From Gaiellales bacterium (lineage in GTDB: Bacteria > Actinomycetota > Thermoleophilia > RBG-16-64-13), in contig JAAYAL010000025.1 in the NCBI GenBank assembly GCA_012719395.1, positions 72,558-136,557 on the forward strand: DNA of 64,000 nt, in the 5' to 3' direction. Numbering within the stretch: position 1 is the stretch's first letter; every line of letters starts with the position of its first letter. Positions 17,985 to 26,458 of the stretch are shown in pieces. Made by a program: the position numbers and the translations under genes. Under the pieces are notes generated by a model. That model was not told the DNA's origin. It ran no database searches and saw only the letters and a list, made by a program, of their open reading frames with translations.

Positions 17985-18980
17985 ATGCCGTTGCCGCAGG
18001 GAATCCCTGCTCGACTTCGCTCCATCGCCGGGGCTCGGGTATGGCGGAGCGCACCCATGGCGCCCTTCACCACCATAGGGGTGGGCGGCGCCGCCGCGCT
18101 CCTGCTCTCCCTGGAGGATGCGGCGGGGCTGAGCGAGGCACTGTCCCTGCTCCGTGTCGAGGGCGTTCCTCACACCGCGGTGGGGGCCGGATCCAACCTA
18201 GTGGTGGGTGACGCCGGTTACCGGGGAGTGATCCTCAAGCTGGGCGATGGCTTTCACTTCATCGACGAGCCGGTGCCTCACCCGTCGAGGGTGGGTGGGG
18301 CCGCGTCCACCCACGCGCCCACGGACACCGGACCGTCCGCGCTGTCCGTGGTGGCCGGCGCCGGCCTGCACCTTCCCCGGCTCTGCTCGCTCCTGGCCGG
18401 CTGGGGGCTCGGTGGTCTGGAGTTCTGCTGCGGCATCCCCGGCACGCTGGGCGGCGGCGTGGCCATGAACGCGGGAGCGCACGGCGGAGAGCTGGCGCGG
18501 GTGGTGGAGGCGGTGCAGGTGGCCCGCGGAGACGGCGTGCACTGGCTGGCGGCCGACGCTCTGGAGTGGGGCTACCGCCATTGCGGCCTGCCGCCAGGCG
18601 CCGTGGTGACTGCGGTGCGACTTCGTCTGCAGCAGACACCGGAAGCCAACATCCGTGCATTGCATCGGCGCTATCTGCAGCAGCGCCGCCAAGGGCAGCC
18701 ACGTGGCGCCCGCACTTTCGGCAGCACCTTTCGTAACCCGCCCGGCGAATCGGCGGGCCGTCTGCTTGACCAGGCGGGGATGAAAGGCGCGCGCCACGGG
18801 GGTGCTGAGGTATCCACCGTGCATGCCAACTTCATCGTGAACTGCGGTGACGCACGCGCGGCAGATGTGCTCTATCTCATGTCGCTCATGCGTGAGGCGG
18901 TCTACCGGAAACACGAGGTGCTCCTGGAACCCGAGGTGCGCGTCCTGGGCGCGAGACTGCCGTGGGAGACAGGCGCATAG
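17985..18980 (+). CDS. murB: UDP-N-acetylenolpyruvoylglucosamine reductase MurB
   Basis: FAD- and NADPH-dependent reductase giving UDP-MurNAc. Recognised by TTIGVGGAAALLL, the FAD-binding AVGAGSNLVVGDAGYRGV, CGIPGTLGGGVAMNAGAHGGE, the catalytic-serine segment ARTFGSTFRNPPGESAGRLLDQAG and HANFIVNCGDARAADV. The track opens the frame at 17931 inside murC; ATG 17985 has a GGGGGCAGG ribosome-binding site. It overlaps ftsQ by 19 bases. A ~20-residue Thr/Pro/Ala insert follows the FAD segment. Confidence 0.94.
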   Translation: MPLPQGIPARLRSIAGARVWRSAPMAPFTTIGVGGAAALLLSLEDAAGLSEALSLLRVEGVPHTAVGAGSNLVVGDAGYRGVILKLGDGFHFIDEPVPHPSRVGGAASTHAPTDTGPSALSVVAGAGLHLPRLCSLLAGWGLGGLEFCCGIPGTLGGGVAMNAGAHGGELARVVEAVQVARGDGVHWLAADALEWGYRHCGLPPGAVVTAVRLRLQQTPEANIRALHRRYLQQRRQGQPRGARTFGSTFRNPPGESAGRLLDQAGMKGARHGGAEVSTVHANFIVNCGDARAADVLYLMSLMREAVYRKHEVLLEPEVRVLGARLPWETGA

Positions 18981-19783
18981 CCTCTTCCGTGGATGAACGC
19001 CTTCGCCGGCGGAGGAAAGAAGTCATCCGCCACAACGGACGCGTGCGCCTGCTGCTGTTTGCCGTCCTGGCTCTCATCCTGCTGTCCGCTGCCGGTGTCT
19101 GGTGGCTCAGCCGTTCCTCCTCGCTGAGCGTGCGGCAGATAAGCGTGCCTGTCTTGGAGCACGTGCTGCCGGCGGAGATGGAGGAAGCCGCGGCCGGCGC
19201 GCGCGGCGTCAACCTGTTGCGGTTGGACGTGGGGGCCATAGAAGGGAAATTGCGCTCAATCCCGTATGTACGTGAGGTCTACGTTCACAAGCGCTACCCG
19301 GATGGGCTCGTGCTTGAGATCGAGGAGTACCGCCAGTTCGCGGTGGCGAAGCTGGAAAACGGCACGGCGTGGCTGGTGGCAGACGACGGGCGGGTCTTGC
19401 AGGAGGTGGCCGGCGACGTGCCGGAGGAAGTGGCAACGCCCTCCTTGCTCCTGGCGGCAAACGTGGAAGTGCTGAGAGGGGCTCGCCTGCCCGAGTACGT
19501 GGTGGCGTGTCTGCCGATCCTCTCTCTCGTCCGTGCCGACAAGTACTGGGCGTCGGATCATCCGGTGGCCCGGCTGTCTGTCTCGGCCACCGGTCTGGCC
19601 ACTCTGGTCCTGGTCGGGGGCGGCGAGGTGCGGTTGGGCGACCGGCAGAGATGGCAGACCAAGCTGCAGGTGGCGTCACAGGTGATCGATGCCTATCTGG
19701 ACCAGGGGAAGTCGTTGGAGTATGTGGATGTGCAGACGCCGGAGCGGGCGGTCGCGAAAGCGAAGGGAGCGGACGTTCCTTAG
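18962..19783 (+). CDS. ftsQ: Cell division protein FtsQ/DivIB
   Basis: Bitopic divisome protein. A ~30-residue basic cytoplasmic tail is followed by one membrane span (LLLFAVLALILLSAAGVWWL). A POTRA domain (SVRQISVPVLEHVLPAEMEEAA) and the FtsQ beta domain with RLDVGAIEGKLRSIPYVREVYVHKRYPDGLVLEIEE follow. 273 residues. The GTG start lies inside murB. Confidence 0.92.
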   Translation: MGDRRIASSVDERLRRRRKEVIRHNGRVRLLLFAVLALILLSAAGVWWLSRSSSLSVRQISVPVLEHVLPAEMEEAAAGARGVNLLRLDVGAIEGKLRSIPYVREVYVHKRYPDGLVLEIEEYRQFAVAKLENGTAWLVADDGRVLQEVAGDVPEEVATPSLLLAANVEVLRGARLPEYVVACLPILSLVRADKYWASDHPVARLSVSATGLATLVLVGGGEVRLGDRQRWQTKLQVASQVIDAYLDQGKSLEYVDVQTPERAVAKAKGADVP

Positions 19784-19807
19784 AGATGGATGCCACGACG
19801 GCATCAT

Positions 19808-19831
19808 GCTATGGTAGTAACGCTATGGTAG
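19808..19831 (+). repeat. Direct repeat GCTATGGTAG upstream of ftsZ
   Basis: GCTATGGTAG occurs at 19808-19817 and again at 19822-19831, a 14-bp period, within the 141-bp ftsQ-ftsZ gap. The following ~45 bases (TTCAAAATGTTAACCATAAAG) are much richer in A+T than the surroundings, as expected of a promoter region. No convincing -35/-10 pair was found. It could be a regulator site for ftsZ, but this is inference. Confidence 0.45.
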
Positions 19832-19924
19832 AGAACCAGATTCAAAATGTTAACCATAAAGTTGAGCCTTAATGTTGGGCTACAGGCGATGCCATTGGGG
19901 CCCGTGGGAAGCGGAGGCGCATAG

Positions 19925-21031
19925 ATGATCGACACCGGTTCCAGCTACATAGCTGTCATCAAGGTGGTGGGCGTGGGAGGCGGCGGGACCAACGCTGTGA
20001 ATCGCATGGTGGACGCCGGGCTGCGCGGTGTCGAGTTCATCGCTGTGAACACGGATGCTCAGGCGCTGCTGATGTGCGACGCGGACGTGAAGATCCACAT
20101 CGGCGCCAAGATCACGCGGGGATTGGGCGCCGGGGCCAACCCTGAGGTTGGGCGCCAGGCGGCGGAGGAGAGCCGGGATGAGCTGCGTGAGTCCCTGAAG
20201 GGCGCGGACATGGTGTTCGTCACTGCCGGCAAGGGCGGTGGGACCGGCACCGGGGCCGCCCCGGTCATCGCTGAGATCGCGCGCGAGCTTGGCGCGCTCA
20301 CCGTGGGCGTGGTGACGAAGCCCTTCTCATTTGAAGGCAAGAAACGCATGAGCCAGGCGGAGCAGGGCATTGTCAACCTGGCCAAGAAGGTGGACACGCT
20401 TATCATCATCCCCAACGATCGCCTGCTGCAGGTGGTGGAGCGTCGTACCTCCATCGTGGAGGCGTTCAAGGTGGCGGATGACGTCCTCCGTCAGGGCGTG
20501 CAGGGCATCACGGACCTCATAACCGTCCCCGGTCTCATCAACTTGGACTTCGCGGACGTGCGCACCATCATGCGCAACGCCGGGTCGGCGCTCATGGGTA
20601 TCGGAACGGCCTCCGGGGAGAATCGTGGCGGCGAGGCGGCCAAGGCTGCTATCTCCTCGCCCTTGCTGGAGTCCTCCATCGACGGGGCCACCGGTATCCT
20701 GCTCAACATCACCGGCGGCGCGGACATGGGCCTGTTTGAAGTGAATGAGGCGGCGGAAGTGGTCTCCAGTGCCGCTGATCCGGATGCCAATGTCATCTTC
20801 GGCGCCGTGATCGACGAAGCCATGAGCGACCAGATGCGGGTGACGGTGATTGCCACCGGGTTCGATGCCGACCTGCGCCGGCGTGCCGACTCCTCGTCGG
20901 CCAAGTCTGCGCCGGGCAAGCCGGAGACTGAGGCAGCGGACGAGGTTGAGTCCCCGCTGCTGGAGCGGCAGAAGTTCGACGTGAAGGACGACGTTTTGGA
21001 GATCCCATCATTCCTCCGCGACAAGCGGTAG
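19925..21031 (+). CDS. ftsZ: Cell division GTPase FtsZ
   Basis: Tubulin homologue that forms the Z-ring. [17 protein letters not shown] near the N-terminus, the tubulin signature [11 protein letters not shown], the T7 synergy segment [11 protein letters not shown] and the C-terminal peptide [12 protein letters not shown] are all present. That peptide binds SepF and other partners. 368 residues. ATG 19925 has GGAGG upstream. The gap before it suggests a promoter separate from the upstream mur genes. Confidence 0.97.
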   Translation: MIDTGSSYIAVIKVVGVGGGGTNAVNRMVDAGLRGVEFIAVNTDAQALLMCDADVKIHIGAKITRGLGAGANPEVGRQAAEESRDELRESLKGADMVFVTAGKGGGTGTGAAPVIAEIARELGALTVGVVTKPFSFEGKKRMSQAEQGIVNLAKKVDTLIIIPNDRLLQVVERRTSIVEAFKVADDVLRQGVQGITDLITVPGLINLDFADVRTIMRNAGSALMGIGTASGENRGGEAAKAAISSPLLESSIDGATGILLNITGGADMGLFEVNEAAEVVSSAADPDANVIFGAVIDEAMSDQMRVTVIATGFDADLRRRADSSSAKSAPGKPETEAADEVESPLLERQKFDVKDDVLEIPSFLRDKR

Positions 21032-21039
21032 CGCACACG

Positions 21040-21903
21040 GTGCCCGACAACCGGCGGGAGGTGGTTCCCCGCTTGCAGGCGACTCTGCCTCCGGACCTGA
21101 GGACGTGGTTCTCCGCCCGCCAGAGCGAGGGCGTGCCGTGGCTGGAGGCACATGTGCCTGTCCCCTTCCGATTGGGCTTCAGCACACGCTGGGGCGGAGT
21201 CAGCGGGGAAGACTACGCGGAGCTCAACCTGAGCTACTGGGTGGGAGATGACCCGGTACATGTGGACCAGAACCTGAGAGTGTTGGGCGGGAGCCTTGGC
21301 TTTCCCGCCGAGCACGTGGTGCTGCCCCGGCAGGTGCATGGCCTGGAGATCCTGGAAACCGACGAATGCCGGCGACGGGGAGGGCACCCGCCGTGCGACG
21401 GGCTCATCGTCCGGACGGAGCGGGACCGCCGGCACTTGGTGCTCATGATCAGCGGCGACTGCCTCACGGTGGTGCTGGTGGGAAAGCAGACCCTGGCGCT
21501 CATCCACGCCGGGTGGCGCGGCCTGCGGGATGGCATCCTGCAGAAAGGCGTGGCGGCCATGGGTGAGGACCGACCCTCGTTGGCCGTCTTCGGGCCGGCT
21601 ATCGGCCCCTGCTGTTACGAGGTAGGTGCGGATGTGGCCGAGGAGATGGGCCGGCGGCTGGGAACGGAGATGGTGGTGGAGTCGGGGGGACGGCTTCACT
21701 TGGACCTGTGGGCGGGGGCGGAGGCCGCTCTGGGGGAGGCAGGCCTGGAGCGGGGCGCGGTGGTGAATCCCCGGCTGTGCACCCTGTGCCATCCCGATCT
21801 GTTCTACTCGCATCGGGGGGAAGGCCCGCGTACCGGGCGCCACACTGCCTTTGCCTGGGTGGAGGGCCACGAGGCCCAGGGAGGCGCGGGGCAGGAGAGG
21901 TGA
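21040..21903 (+). CDS. pgeF: Peptidoglycan editing factor PgeF (YfiH/multicopper-oxidase-like family)
   Basis: DUF152 family. PgeF has been described as removing misincorporated residues from peptidoglycan precursors, while homologues have purine nucleoside phosphorylase/oxidase activity. Conserved segments: STRWGGVSGEDYAELNLS, LPRQVHGLEIL, ISGDCLTVVLVG, HAGWRGLRDGIL, GPAIGPCCYEVG and LCTLCHPDLFYSHR. The zinc ligands (His in RQVHG, Cys in CCYEVG, His in HAGWRG) are kept. GTG start 8 bases after ftsZ. It overlaps yggS by 4 bases. Confidence 0.88.
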   Translation: MPDNRREVVPRLQATLPPDLRTWFSARQSEGVPWLEAHVPVPFRLGFSTRWGGVSGEDYAELNLSYWVGDDPVHVDQNLRVLGGSLGFPAEHVVLPRQVHGLEILETDECRRRGGHPPCDGLIVRTERDRRHLVLMISGDCLTVVLVGKQTLALIHAGWRGLRDGILQKGVAAMGEDRPSLAVFGPAIGPCCYEVGADVAEEMGRRLGTEMVVESGGRLHLDLWAGAEAALGEAGLERGAVVNPRLCTLCHPDLFYSHRGEGPRTGRHTAFAWVEGHEAQGGAGQER

Positions 21904-22598
21904 CACTCTCTCTCGAAAAAGTGAGGAGCAATCTCGTTGAGGTGCATCGGCGGATCAAGGCGGCTCAGGCGCGCGGCGGCCGGCTGCACCAGGTGGGCGT
22001 GGTGGCCGCCACCAAGTACGTCCTCCCGGAGAGCATGGGAGTGGTGCGGGACGCGGGCATCAGGATGGTGGGAGAGAACAGGGCCAAAGAGTTGCAGGAG
22101 AAGTGGGGCCGGTTCCGCAATGATTTCGAGTTTCATTTCATCGGGCACGTGCAGCACCGCAAAGTGGGGGAGGTCGTGCCTTGCGTGAGCCTGATCCACT
22201 CGGTGGACTCGCTGCGGTTGGTGAAGGCGCTGAACGAGAGATCCGGCGAAGGCGGCATCGATGTCCTGCTGCAGGTGAATGTGAGTGGTGAGGAAAGTAA
22301 GTATGGTATTGTGCCGGCCGAAGCGGCTGCTTTCCTCGAAGAAGCGCTGGTGTACGAGAGGGTGCGTTTTCGGGGTCTCATGACCATGGCACCACTGGCA
22401 GACGTTGCGGAGGAAACCCGTCCGGTGTTTCGGGGACTGCGGGAGTTGCGCGACAACCTGGCGCCCCGCTTTGCCGGCCGATATCAGCTCTCGCATCTCT
22501 CCATGGGCATGACCAACGATTTCGAAGTGGCCGTGGAGGAGGGAGCCACCCTGGTGCGGTTGGGGAGCGTCCTCTTTTCCAGTGGTGAAGGAGGTTAG
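21900..22598 (+). CDS. yggS: Pyridoxal phosphate homeostasis protein YggS/YlmE
   Basis: PLP-binding protein of the alanine racemase N-terminal (type III fold) family that buffers free PLP. The PLP lysine lies in VAATKYVLPE; GENRAKELQEKW, FHFIGHVQHRK, LLQVNVSGEESKYGI, RGLMTMAPL and LSMGMTNDFEVAVEEGATLVRLG follow. The GTG start overlaps the pgeF stop; the track's earlier opening lies within pgeF. 232 residues. Genes of this family commonly sit beside sepF and proC. Confidence 0.93.
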   Translation: MTLSLEKVRSNLVEVHRRIKAAQARGGRLHQVGVVAATKYVLPESMGVVRDAGIRMVGENRAKELQEKWGRFRNDFEFHFIGHVQHRKVGEVVPCVSLIHSVDSLRLVKALNERSGEGGIDVLLQVNVSGEESKYGIVPAEAAAFLEEALVYERVRFRGLMTMAPLADVAEETRPVFRGLRELRDNLAPRFAGRYQLSHLSMGMTNDFEVAVEEGATLVRLGSVLFSSGEGG

Positions 22599-22605
22599 GA
22601 TAGGT

Positions 22606-23157
22606 ATGGGAAGTATCTGGCACAAAACCATGGTGTACTTCGGTATGGCGGACGACGAGGAGGACTACGAGGAGCAGACGCTCACGCAGCAGGAGGGCCG
22701 GGAACAGCCCGCCGACAGAGCCACCGTGCGCAGAGTAGACCGCTCCAGCTCGGAGAAGAGCTCGCGGTCCTCACGCCGTCGGGGCTCGGACTTCGACGAG
22801 ATTTTCGGCGAGGAGGACAACTTCCGCACTCAGCGCACGAGCGTGGTCCGTCCGCTGCCCACTCCCAACGAGCGCCCCAACGTTCGCGTTCACCTGGTGG
22901 AGCCCAAGAACTTCAATGATGCGCAGTTGATCGCCGACAAGTTCAAGTCAGACGTGCCTGTCATCCTCAACCTGCAGCGGAGTGACACCGAGCTCTCCAA
23001 GCGGCTCATCGACTTCTCCTCCGGCCTCACCTATGCGCTGGAGGGCGGCATCGAGCGCGTGGCGGACAAAGTGTTTCTCCTGACGCCGCGGAACGTGGAA
23101 GTGTCGGCGGAGGAGAAGCAACGTCTTCTGGAAAAGGGCTTCTTCAACCAGTTCTGA
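22606..23157 (+). CDS. sepF: Cell division protein SepF
   Basis: FtsZ-tethering protein. The N-terminal amphipathic segment MGSIWHKTMVYFGMADDEED binds membrane and a charged linker follows. The C-terminal DUF552 domain (HLVEPKNFNDAQLIADKFKS, VPVILNLQRSD, RLIDFSSGLTYALEGGIERV) polymerises and binds the FtsZ tail. ATG 22606 has AAGGAGG 11 bases upstream and gives the correct N-terminus; the track's GTG 22582 would add eight residues ahead of the membrane helix. Confidence 0.94.
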   Translation: MGSIWHKTMVYFGMADDEEDYEEQTLTQQEGREQPADRATVRRVDRSSSEKSSRSSRRRGSDFDEIFGEEDNFRTQRTSVVRPLPTPNERPNVRVHLVEPKNFNDAQLIADKFKSDVPVILNLQRSDTELSKRLIDFSSGLTYALEGGIERVADKVFLLTPRNVEVSAEEKQRLLEKGFFNQF

Positions 23158-23181
23158 GTTGCTCAGGGGGTAGGCGGGCGC

Positions 23182-24009
23182 ATGGCCGATGGTGCCGGCG
23201 GATGGAGGCTGGGTCTGGTCGGGCTGGGCAGCATGGGGTCGGCCATGCTGCGCGGCTGGCTGCGCCGGGGCGCGGACGCGTTGCCTTTCGTCTTGCCGGT
23301 GACGGTGTGTGAAGCGGACCAAGCGCGGTTGGGGGCCTTCGAGCTTGCGTGCCCGGGGGTGGTGGCGGCCACATCTTCGCCGGCCGCCGTGGCCCGGGAC
23401 GTGGATGTCGTCATCGTGGCGGTGAAGCCTCATGATGTCGCGGCCGTGTTGGCCGGCATGGCCTCGGAATTGACACCGGACAAGACCGTGGTGTCCATTG
23501 CCGCCGGGGTGAGGATGGAGGACATGCGGGAGGCCATGGGCACGGGCGCCGCCCTCTTCCGTGTCATGCCCAACCAGGCGGTGTCGGTGGGTCAGGGCGT
23601 CATATCCTTGGCGGGCGAGTCGGCGGCGCGGGGTGAGCGTTTGGCCGGGCTGGAGCGGATGCTGGCATTGCTGGGCTATGTCGAGGTGCTGCCGGAGAGC
23701 CAGTTCAACGCGGTGACCGCCCTGGCCGGGAGCGCGCCGGCCTTCTTGGCCCTCGTCATGCAGGGGCTGGAAGATGGTGGCGTCCGGGTGGGGATGCCCC
23801 GGGCCACCGCGCGGAGCATGGTCCGCCAGACGGTACTGGGAACGGCTGCGCTCATGGTGGAAGAGGAGCTCACCAGCCGTGAGTTGGCGGATCGCGTGAC
23901 GTCCCCCGGCGGCACCACCATTGCCGGGTTGGCGGTGCTGGAAGACTGCGCTGTGCGGGGGGCCATGTTGCGGGCGGTGGAGGCAGCCGACGAAAGGTCG
24001 CGCCGGTAG
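23182..24009 (+). CDS. proC: Pyrroline-5-carboxylate reductase ProC
   Basis: Last step of proline synthesis (P5C to L-proline, NAD(P)H). N-terminal Rossmann motif GLVGLGSMGSAML; VIVAVKPHDVAAVL, FRVMPNQAVSVGQGV, FNAVTALAGSAPAFLALVMQGLEDGGV and TSPGGTTIAGLAVLE are typical. 275 residues. It occupies the place between sepF and divIVA where yggT often lies. Note the proline-degrading PutA 3.5 kb away on the other strand. Confidence 0.93.
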   Translation: MADGAGGWRLGLVGLGSMGSAMLRGWLRRGADALPFVLPVTVCEADQARLGAFELACPGVVAATSSPAAVARDVDVVIVAVKPHDVAAVLAGMASELTPDKTVVSIAAGVRMEDMREAMGTGAALFRVMPNQAVSVGQGVISLAGESAARGERLAGLERMLALLGYVEVLPESQFNAVTALAGSAPAFLALVMQGLEDGGVRVGMPRATARSMVRQTVLGTAALMVEEELTSRELADRVTSPGGTTIAGLAVLEDCAVRGAMLRAVEAADERSRR

Positions 24010-24059
24010 CAGCCCGCGTTGTGTGCCTGAGCAAGCATGATCCCTTCAGGGAGGAACAT

Positions 24060-25229
24060 ATGAAGGTCACCCCTATAGACATCCGCCACAAAGAGTTTCG
24101 GCGTGCCATGAGGGGCTACTCGGAAGAGGAGGTGGATCTCTTCCTGGACGAGGTGGCCGACGGTTTCGAGGTGCTCTTCAAAGAGAACTTGGAGCTTCAA
24201 GATGAGATTCACCGACTGAAGGGACAGGTGGCGCAGTACGAGAGCCTGAAGGAGACGTTGCAGAGGACGCTGATCTCCGCTCAACAACAGGCTGACGAGA
24301 CGCGGGCCAACGCCCGGAAGGAAGGCGAGCTCATCCTGCGTGACGCCGAGTTGCAGGCGCGCAACATCATCGCCGAGTCGTACGCCGAGAAGCAGAAGGT
24401 GCAGCAGTCGGTGGCGCAGTTGCGGCAGGCGGAAGACGACTTCCGCTTCAAATTCCGATCCCTGCTGGAGGCCCACCTGAATCTGCTGATGGCAGAGGAG
24501 GCCGCGGAGGATCGTCGGCGCTTCCGCGAGACGGCCAACGGCACGGCTGAGCAGCCGGCCACGGGCCACGTCGTGCCGCCCGAGGCAACGGTCCTGATCG
24601 CCTCACAGGTGCAAGCGAGCGAGGATGACGTCACTCCCGAGCTGCCCGTGACCGAGATGGTGGCGGAGCCTGTGGCAGCCGCCGAGCCCGCACCTGCCGA
24701 GCCCGCACCTGCCGAGCCCGCACCTGCCGAGTTCGCACCTGCCGAGCCTGCGCCCAGAGCGCCGGAGCTCCAGCCTGAGCCTGCGGCCGTGGATGCCCAG
24801 TCCTCGGCGGGCGTAGAGACCGACCGCGTGGAGGCCCCGCCGGTTGCCGCAACGGCCTCCGTCGTGCCCACCGTCGCCGAGACGGAAGTGAGGAGCGAGC
24901 CGCCGACCGTGGACAGGCTTGCGGTGCAGGAGGCGCCCACGTCGTCGGTGCGGGACGAGGAGGAAGAACCGGCCTCTTGGCTGGCCTCGGCGGCCGTTGC
25001 CTCGGCGGCGGCGCGCGGTGGCACGGAGCAGGACGTCTCCGCCTTTGACGATTTCGCCGACTTCGATTTCGAGCTGCCCGAGGATCCCGATTCCGGTGTG
25101 GAGAGCCTGGCCGATGCCAAGAAGCCCAAGCGGGAGTCGCCGGTGCGCCGGTTCCTCTTCGGTCCCAAGAACGCGTCGCGGACCGACGGGGAGGAAGAAA
25201 AGAAGGACGACAGGGATTTTGATTGGTAG
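24060..25229 (+). CDS. divIVA: DivIVA/Wag31-type polar and septal scaffold protein
   Basis: Starts with the DivIVA lipid-binding domain (MKVTPIDIRHKEFRRAMRGYSEEEVDLFLDEV) and a coiled coil to about residue 150. A long acidic, Pro/Ala-rich region of ~230 residues follows, with AEPAP repeats. Family members recognise negatively curved membrane at poles and septa and organise growth. 389 residues is long for DivIVA because of the C-terminal extension. ATG 24060 has GGGAGGA upstream; the track's 24021 start is unlikely. Confidence 0.92.
   Translation: MKVTPIDIRHKEFRRAMRGYSEEEVDLFLDEVADGFEVLFKENLELQDEIHRLKGQVAQYESLKETLQRTLISAQQQADETRANARKEGELILRDAELQARNIIAESYAEKQKVQQSVAQLRQAEDDFRFKFRSLLEAHLNLLMAEEAAEDRRRFRETANGTAEQPATGHVVPPEATVLIASQVQASEDDVTPELPVTEMVAEPVAAAEPAPAEPAPAEPAPAEFAPAEPAPRAPELQPEPAAVDAQSSAGVETDRVEAPPVAATASVVPTVAETEVRSEPPTVDRLAVQEAPTSSVRDEEEEPASWLASAAVASAAARGGTEQDVSAFDDFADFDFELPEDPDSGVESLADAKKPKRESPVRRFLFGPKNASRTDGEEEKKDDRDFDW
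24681..24755 (+). repeat. Five tandem 15-bp units coding AEPAP in divIVA
   Basis: GCCGAGCCCGCACCT is repeated five times, the last two copies diverged (GAGTTCGCACCT and GAGCCTGCGCCC). It encodes Ala-Glu-Pro/Phe-Ala-Pro units in the linker. The near-identity of the first copies suggests recent slippage and likely length variation between strains. Confidence 0.85.
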
Positions 25230-25546
25230 GAGAGCCGTCTGCCGGTAGCAGTGCCAGATTGGCGCTCAGAGTGGTTCCCGGCGCCAAGCAGACGCGGATA
25301 GCCGGGGAGTACGGGGACCGCCTCAAGATCCACGTCAACGCGCCACCGGAGGGCGGCCGGGCCAACGCCCGTCTCGTTCGAGCGCTCGCGGCCTGGCTTG
25401 CTGTGGCGGAATCGCAAATCAGTATCATTGCGGGTGAGAGCACCCGCGACAAAGTGGTGGCCGTGCGCGGTTTGGAGGGCGCGGAAGTGCGGGAGCGCCT
25501 GGCTCGCGTCCAGGAAAGAGCGTCCGCGAAAGGGCGAGGTGGCTGA
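25223..25546 (+). CDS. DUF167/YggU-family protein
   Basis: Small conserved protein of unknown function (YggU/UPF0235). LRVVPGAKQTRIAGEYGDRLKIHVNAPPEGGRANARLVRALA is diagnostic. The TTG at 25223 overlaps divIVA by 7 bases; TTG 25259, just before LALRVVPG, is a realistic alternative start. It often follows divIVA/yggT in division clusters. It overlaps the next gene by one base. Confidence 0.85.
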   Translation: MVGEPSAGSSARLALRVVPGAKQTRIAGEYGDRLKIHVNAPPEGGRANARLVRALAAWLAVAESQISIIAGESTRDKVVAVRGLEGAEVRERLARVQERASAKGRGG

Positions 25547-25905
25547 TGGATCACGAGACGATACGCAAGGGGCTTCTGGACGAGCGGGTGAAGCTCGAGC
25601 GGGAACTGCTGGTCTTCGAGAAGGAGCTGAGCAGCTCGGTGGAGGAAACGTCCGGGGAGTCCCCTTATGGTCAGCATCTTGCCGAGAACGCGGCCGCTGC
25701 CTTGGATCGCGAGATGGACCTCACCTTGGAGGGCAATCTGCGCGAGGTGCTGCGCCGGATCGACCGAGCTCTGCTCAAGCTCGATGATGGCAGCTACGGC
25801 GTCTGCGACAAATGTGGCGGGCCCATAGGCGAAGATCGCTTGGAAGCGGCGCCCTATGCGGTCTTGTGTATGACCTGCAAGCGTCGGGAGGAACGCTCTC
25901 GCTGA
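25546..25905 (+). CDS. TraR/DksA-family C4 zinc-finger protein
   Basis: 119 residues: an N-terminal helical hairpin (KGLLDERVKLERELLVFEKEL), then a DksA-type zinc finger with two CxxC pairs (CDKC and CMTC) flanking GGPIGEDRLEAAPYAV. DksA proteins enter the RNA polymerase secondary channel. The acidic tip residues of true DksA are not evident, so I do not assign DksA function. Placed between yggU and lspA, it resembles the YteA/YocK-like genes often next to lspA. Confidence 0.85.
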   Translation: MDHETIRKGLLDERVKLERELLVFEKELSSSVEETSGESPYGQHLAENAAAALDREMDLTLEGNLREVLRRIDRALLKLDDGSYGVCDKCGGPIGEDRLEAAPYAVLCMTCKRREERSR

Positions 25906-25912
25906 TCCGAGT

Positions 25913-26458
25913 ATGAGACGGGATGCGCTACTACGCTGGGGATTGGGCGCCGGGATCGCCGCCGTGGCCCTGGCGGCGGACTACTTCACCAAGAGGATAG
26001 CGGAGCAGACGCTGCCTCTCGGTGAGTTGCGCTCCTTTCTGCCCCTGTTGTCACTGCAGCGCACCGCCAACACCGGGGTTGCCTTCGGCCTGCTGCGGGG
26101 GCGTATCGGCACTGTGCTGCTGGCGACGCTGGTGGCGGTCCTGGTCATGTTGGTCTTCATCCGCATGGAACGGCGGCCGGTGCTGGGGGGCTGCGCCGGA
26201 GGATTCCTCCTGGCCGGCACCTTGGGCAACGCCCTGGATCGTCTGCGGCAGGGCTACGTCACGGATTTCCTGAGGTTCCCCGTCTGGCCGAACTTCAACG
26301 TGGCCGACATCTGCATCGTGATCGGCACCGGGCTGCTCATCTTGGGCCTGGTGCGGAGCATGCAGGATGCCCAGAAGGCGGAAGAGGCGCGGCAAAGGGA
26401 GAAGGAGCCGGGGGCACGCGATCCTGCAGCCCACTCCAGCGATGAGAAGCGGGCCTGA
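25913..26458 (+). CDS. lspA: Lipoprotein signal peptidase LspA
   Basis: Aspartyl membrane protease (signal peptidase II) that cleaves prolipoproteins. Four spans. The two catalytic aspartates lie in GNALDRLRQGYVTDFL and FNVADICI; RTANTGVAFGLL is also typical. 181 residues with a charged C-terminal tail. Likely substrates in this window include the LivK-like lipoprotein. The end overlaps the rluD start. Confidence 0.95.
   Translation: MRRDALLRWGLGAGIAAVALAADYFTKRIAEQTLPLGELRSFLPLLSLQRTANTGVAFGLLRGRIGTVLLATLVAVLVMLVFIRMERRPVLGGCAGGFLLAGTLGNALDRLRQGYVTDFLRFPVWPNFNVADICIVIGTGLLILGLVRSMQDAQKAEEARQREKEPGARDPAAHSSDEKRA

Noticed and set aside
24681-24755. Tandem 15-bp repeats as a CRISPR-like array or regulatory repeat
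   Set aside because: There are no spacers and the unit is a multiple of three inside divIVA, coding AEPAP; it is a protein repeat.
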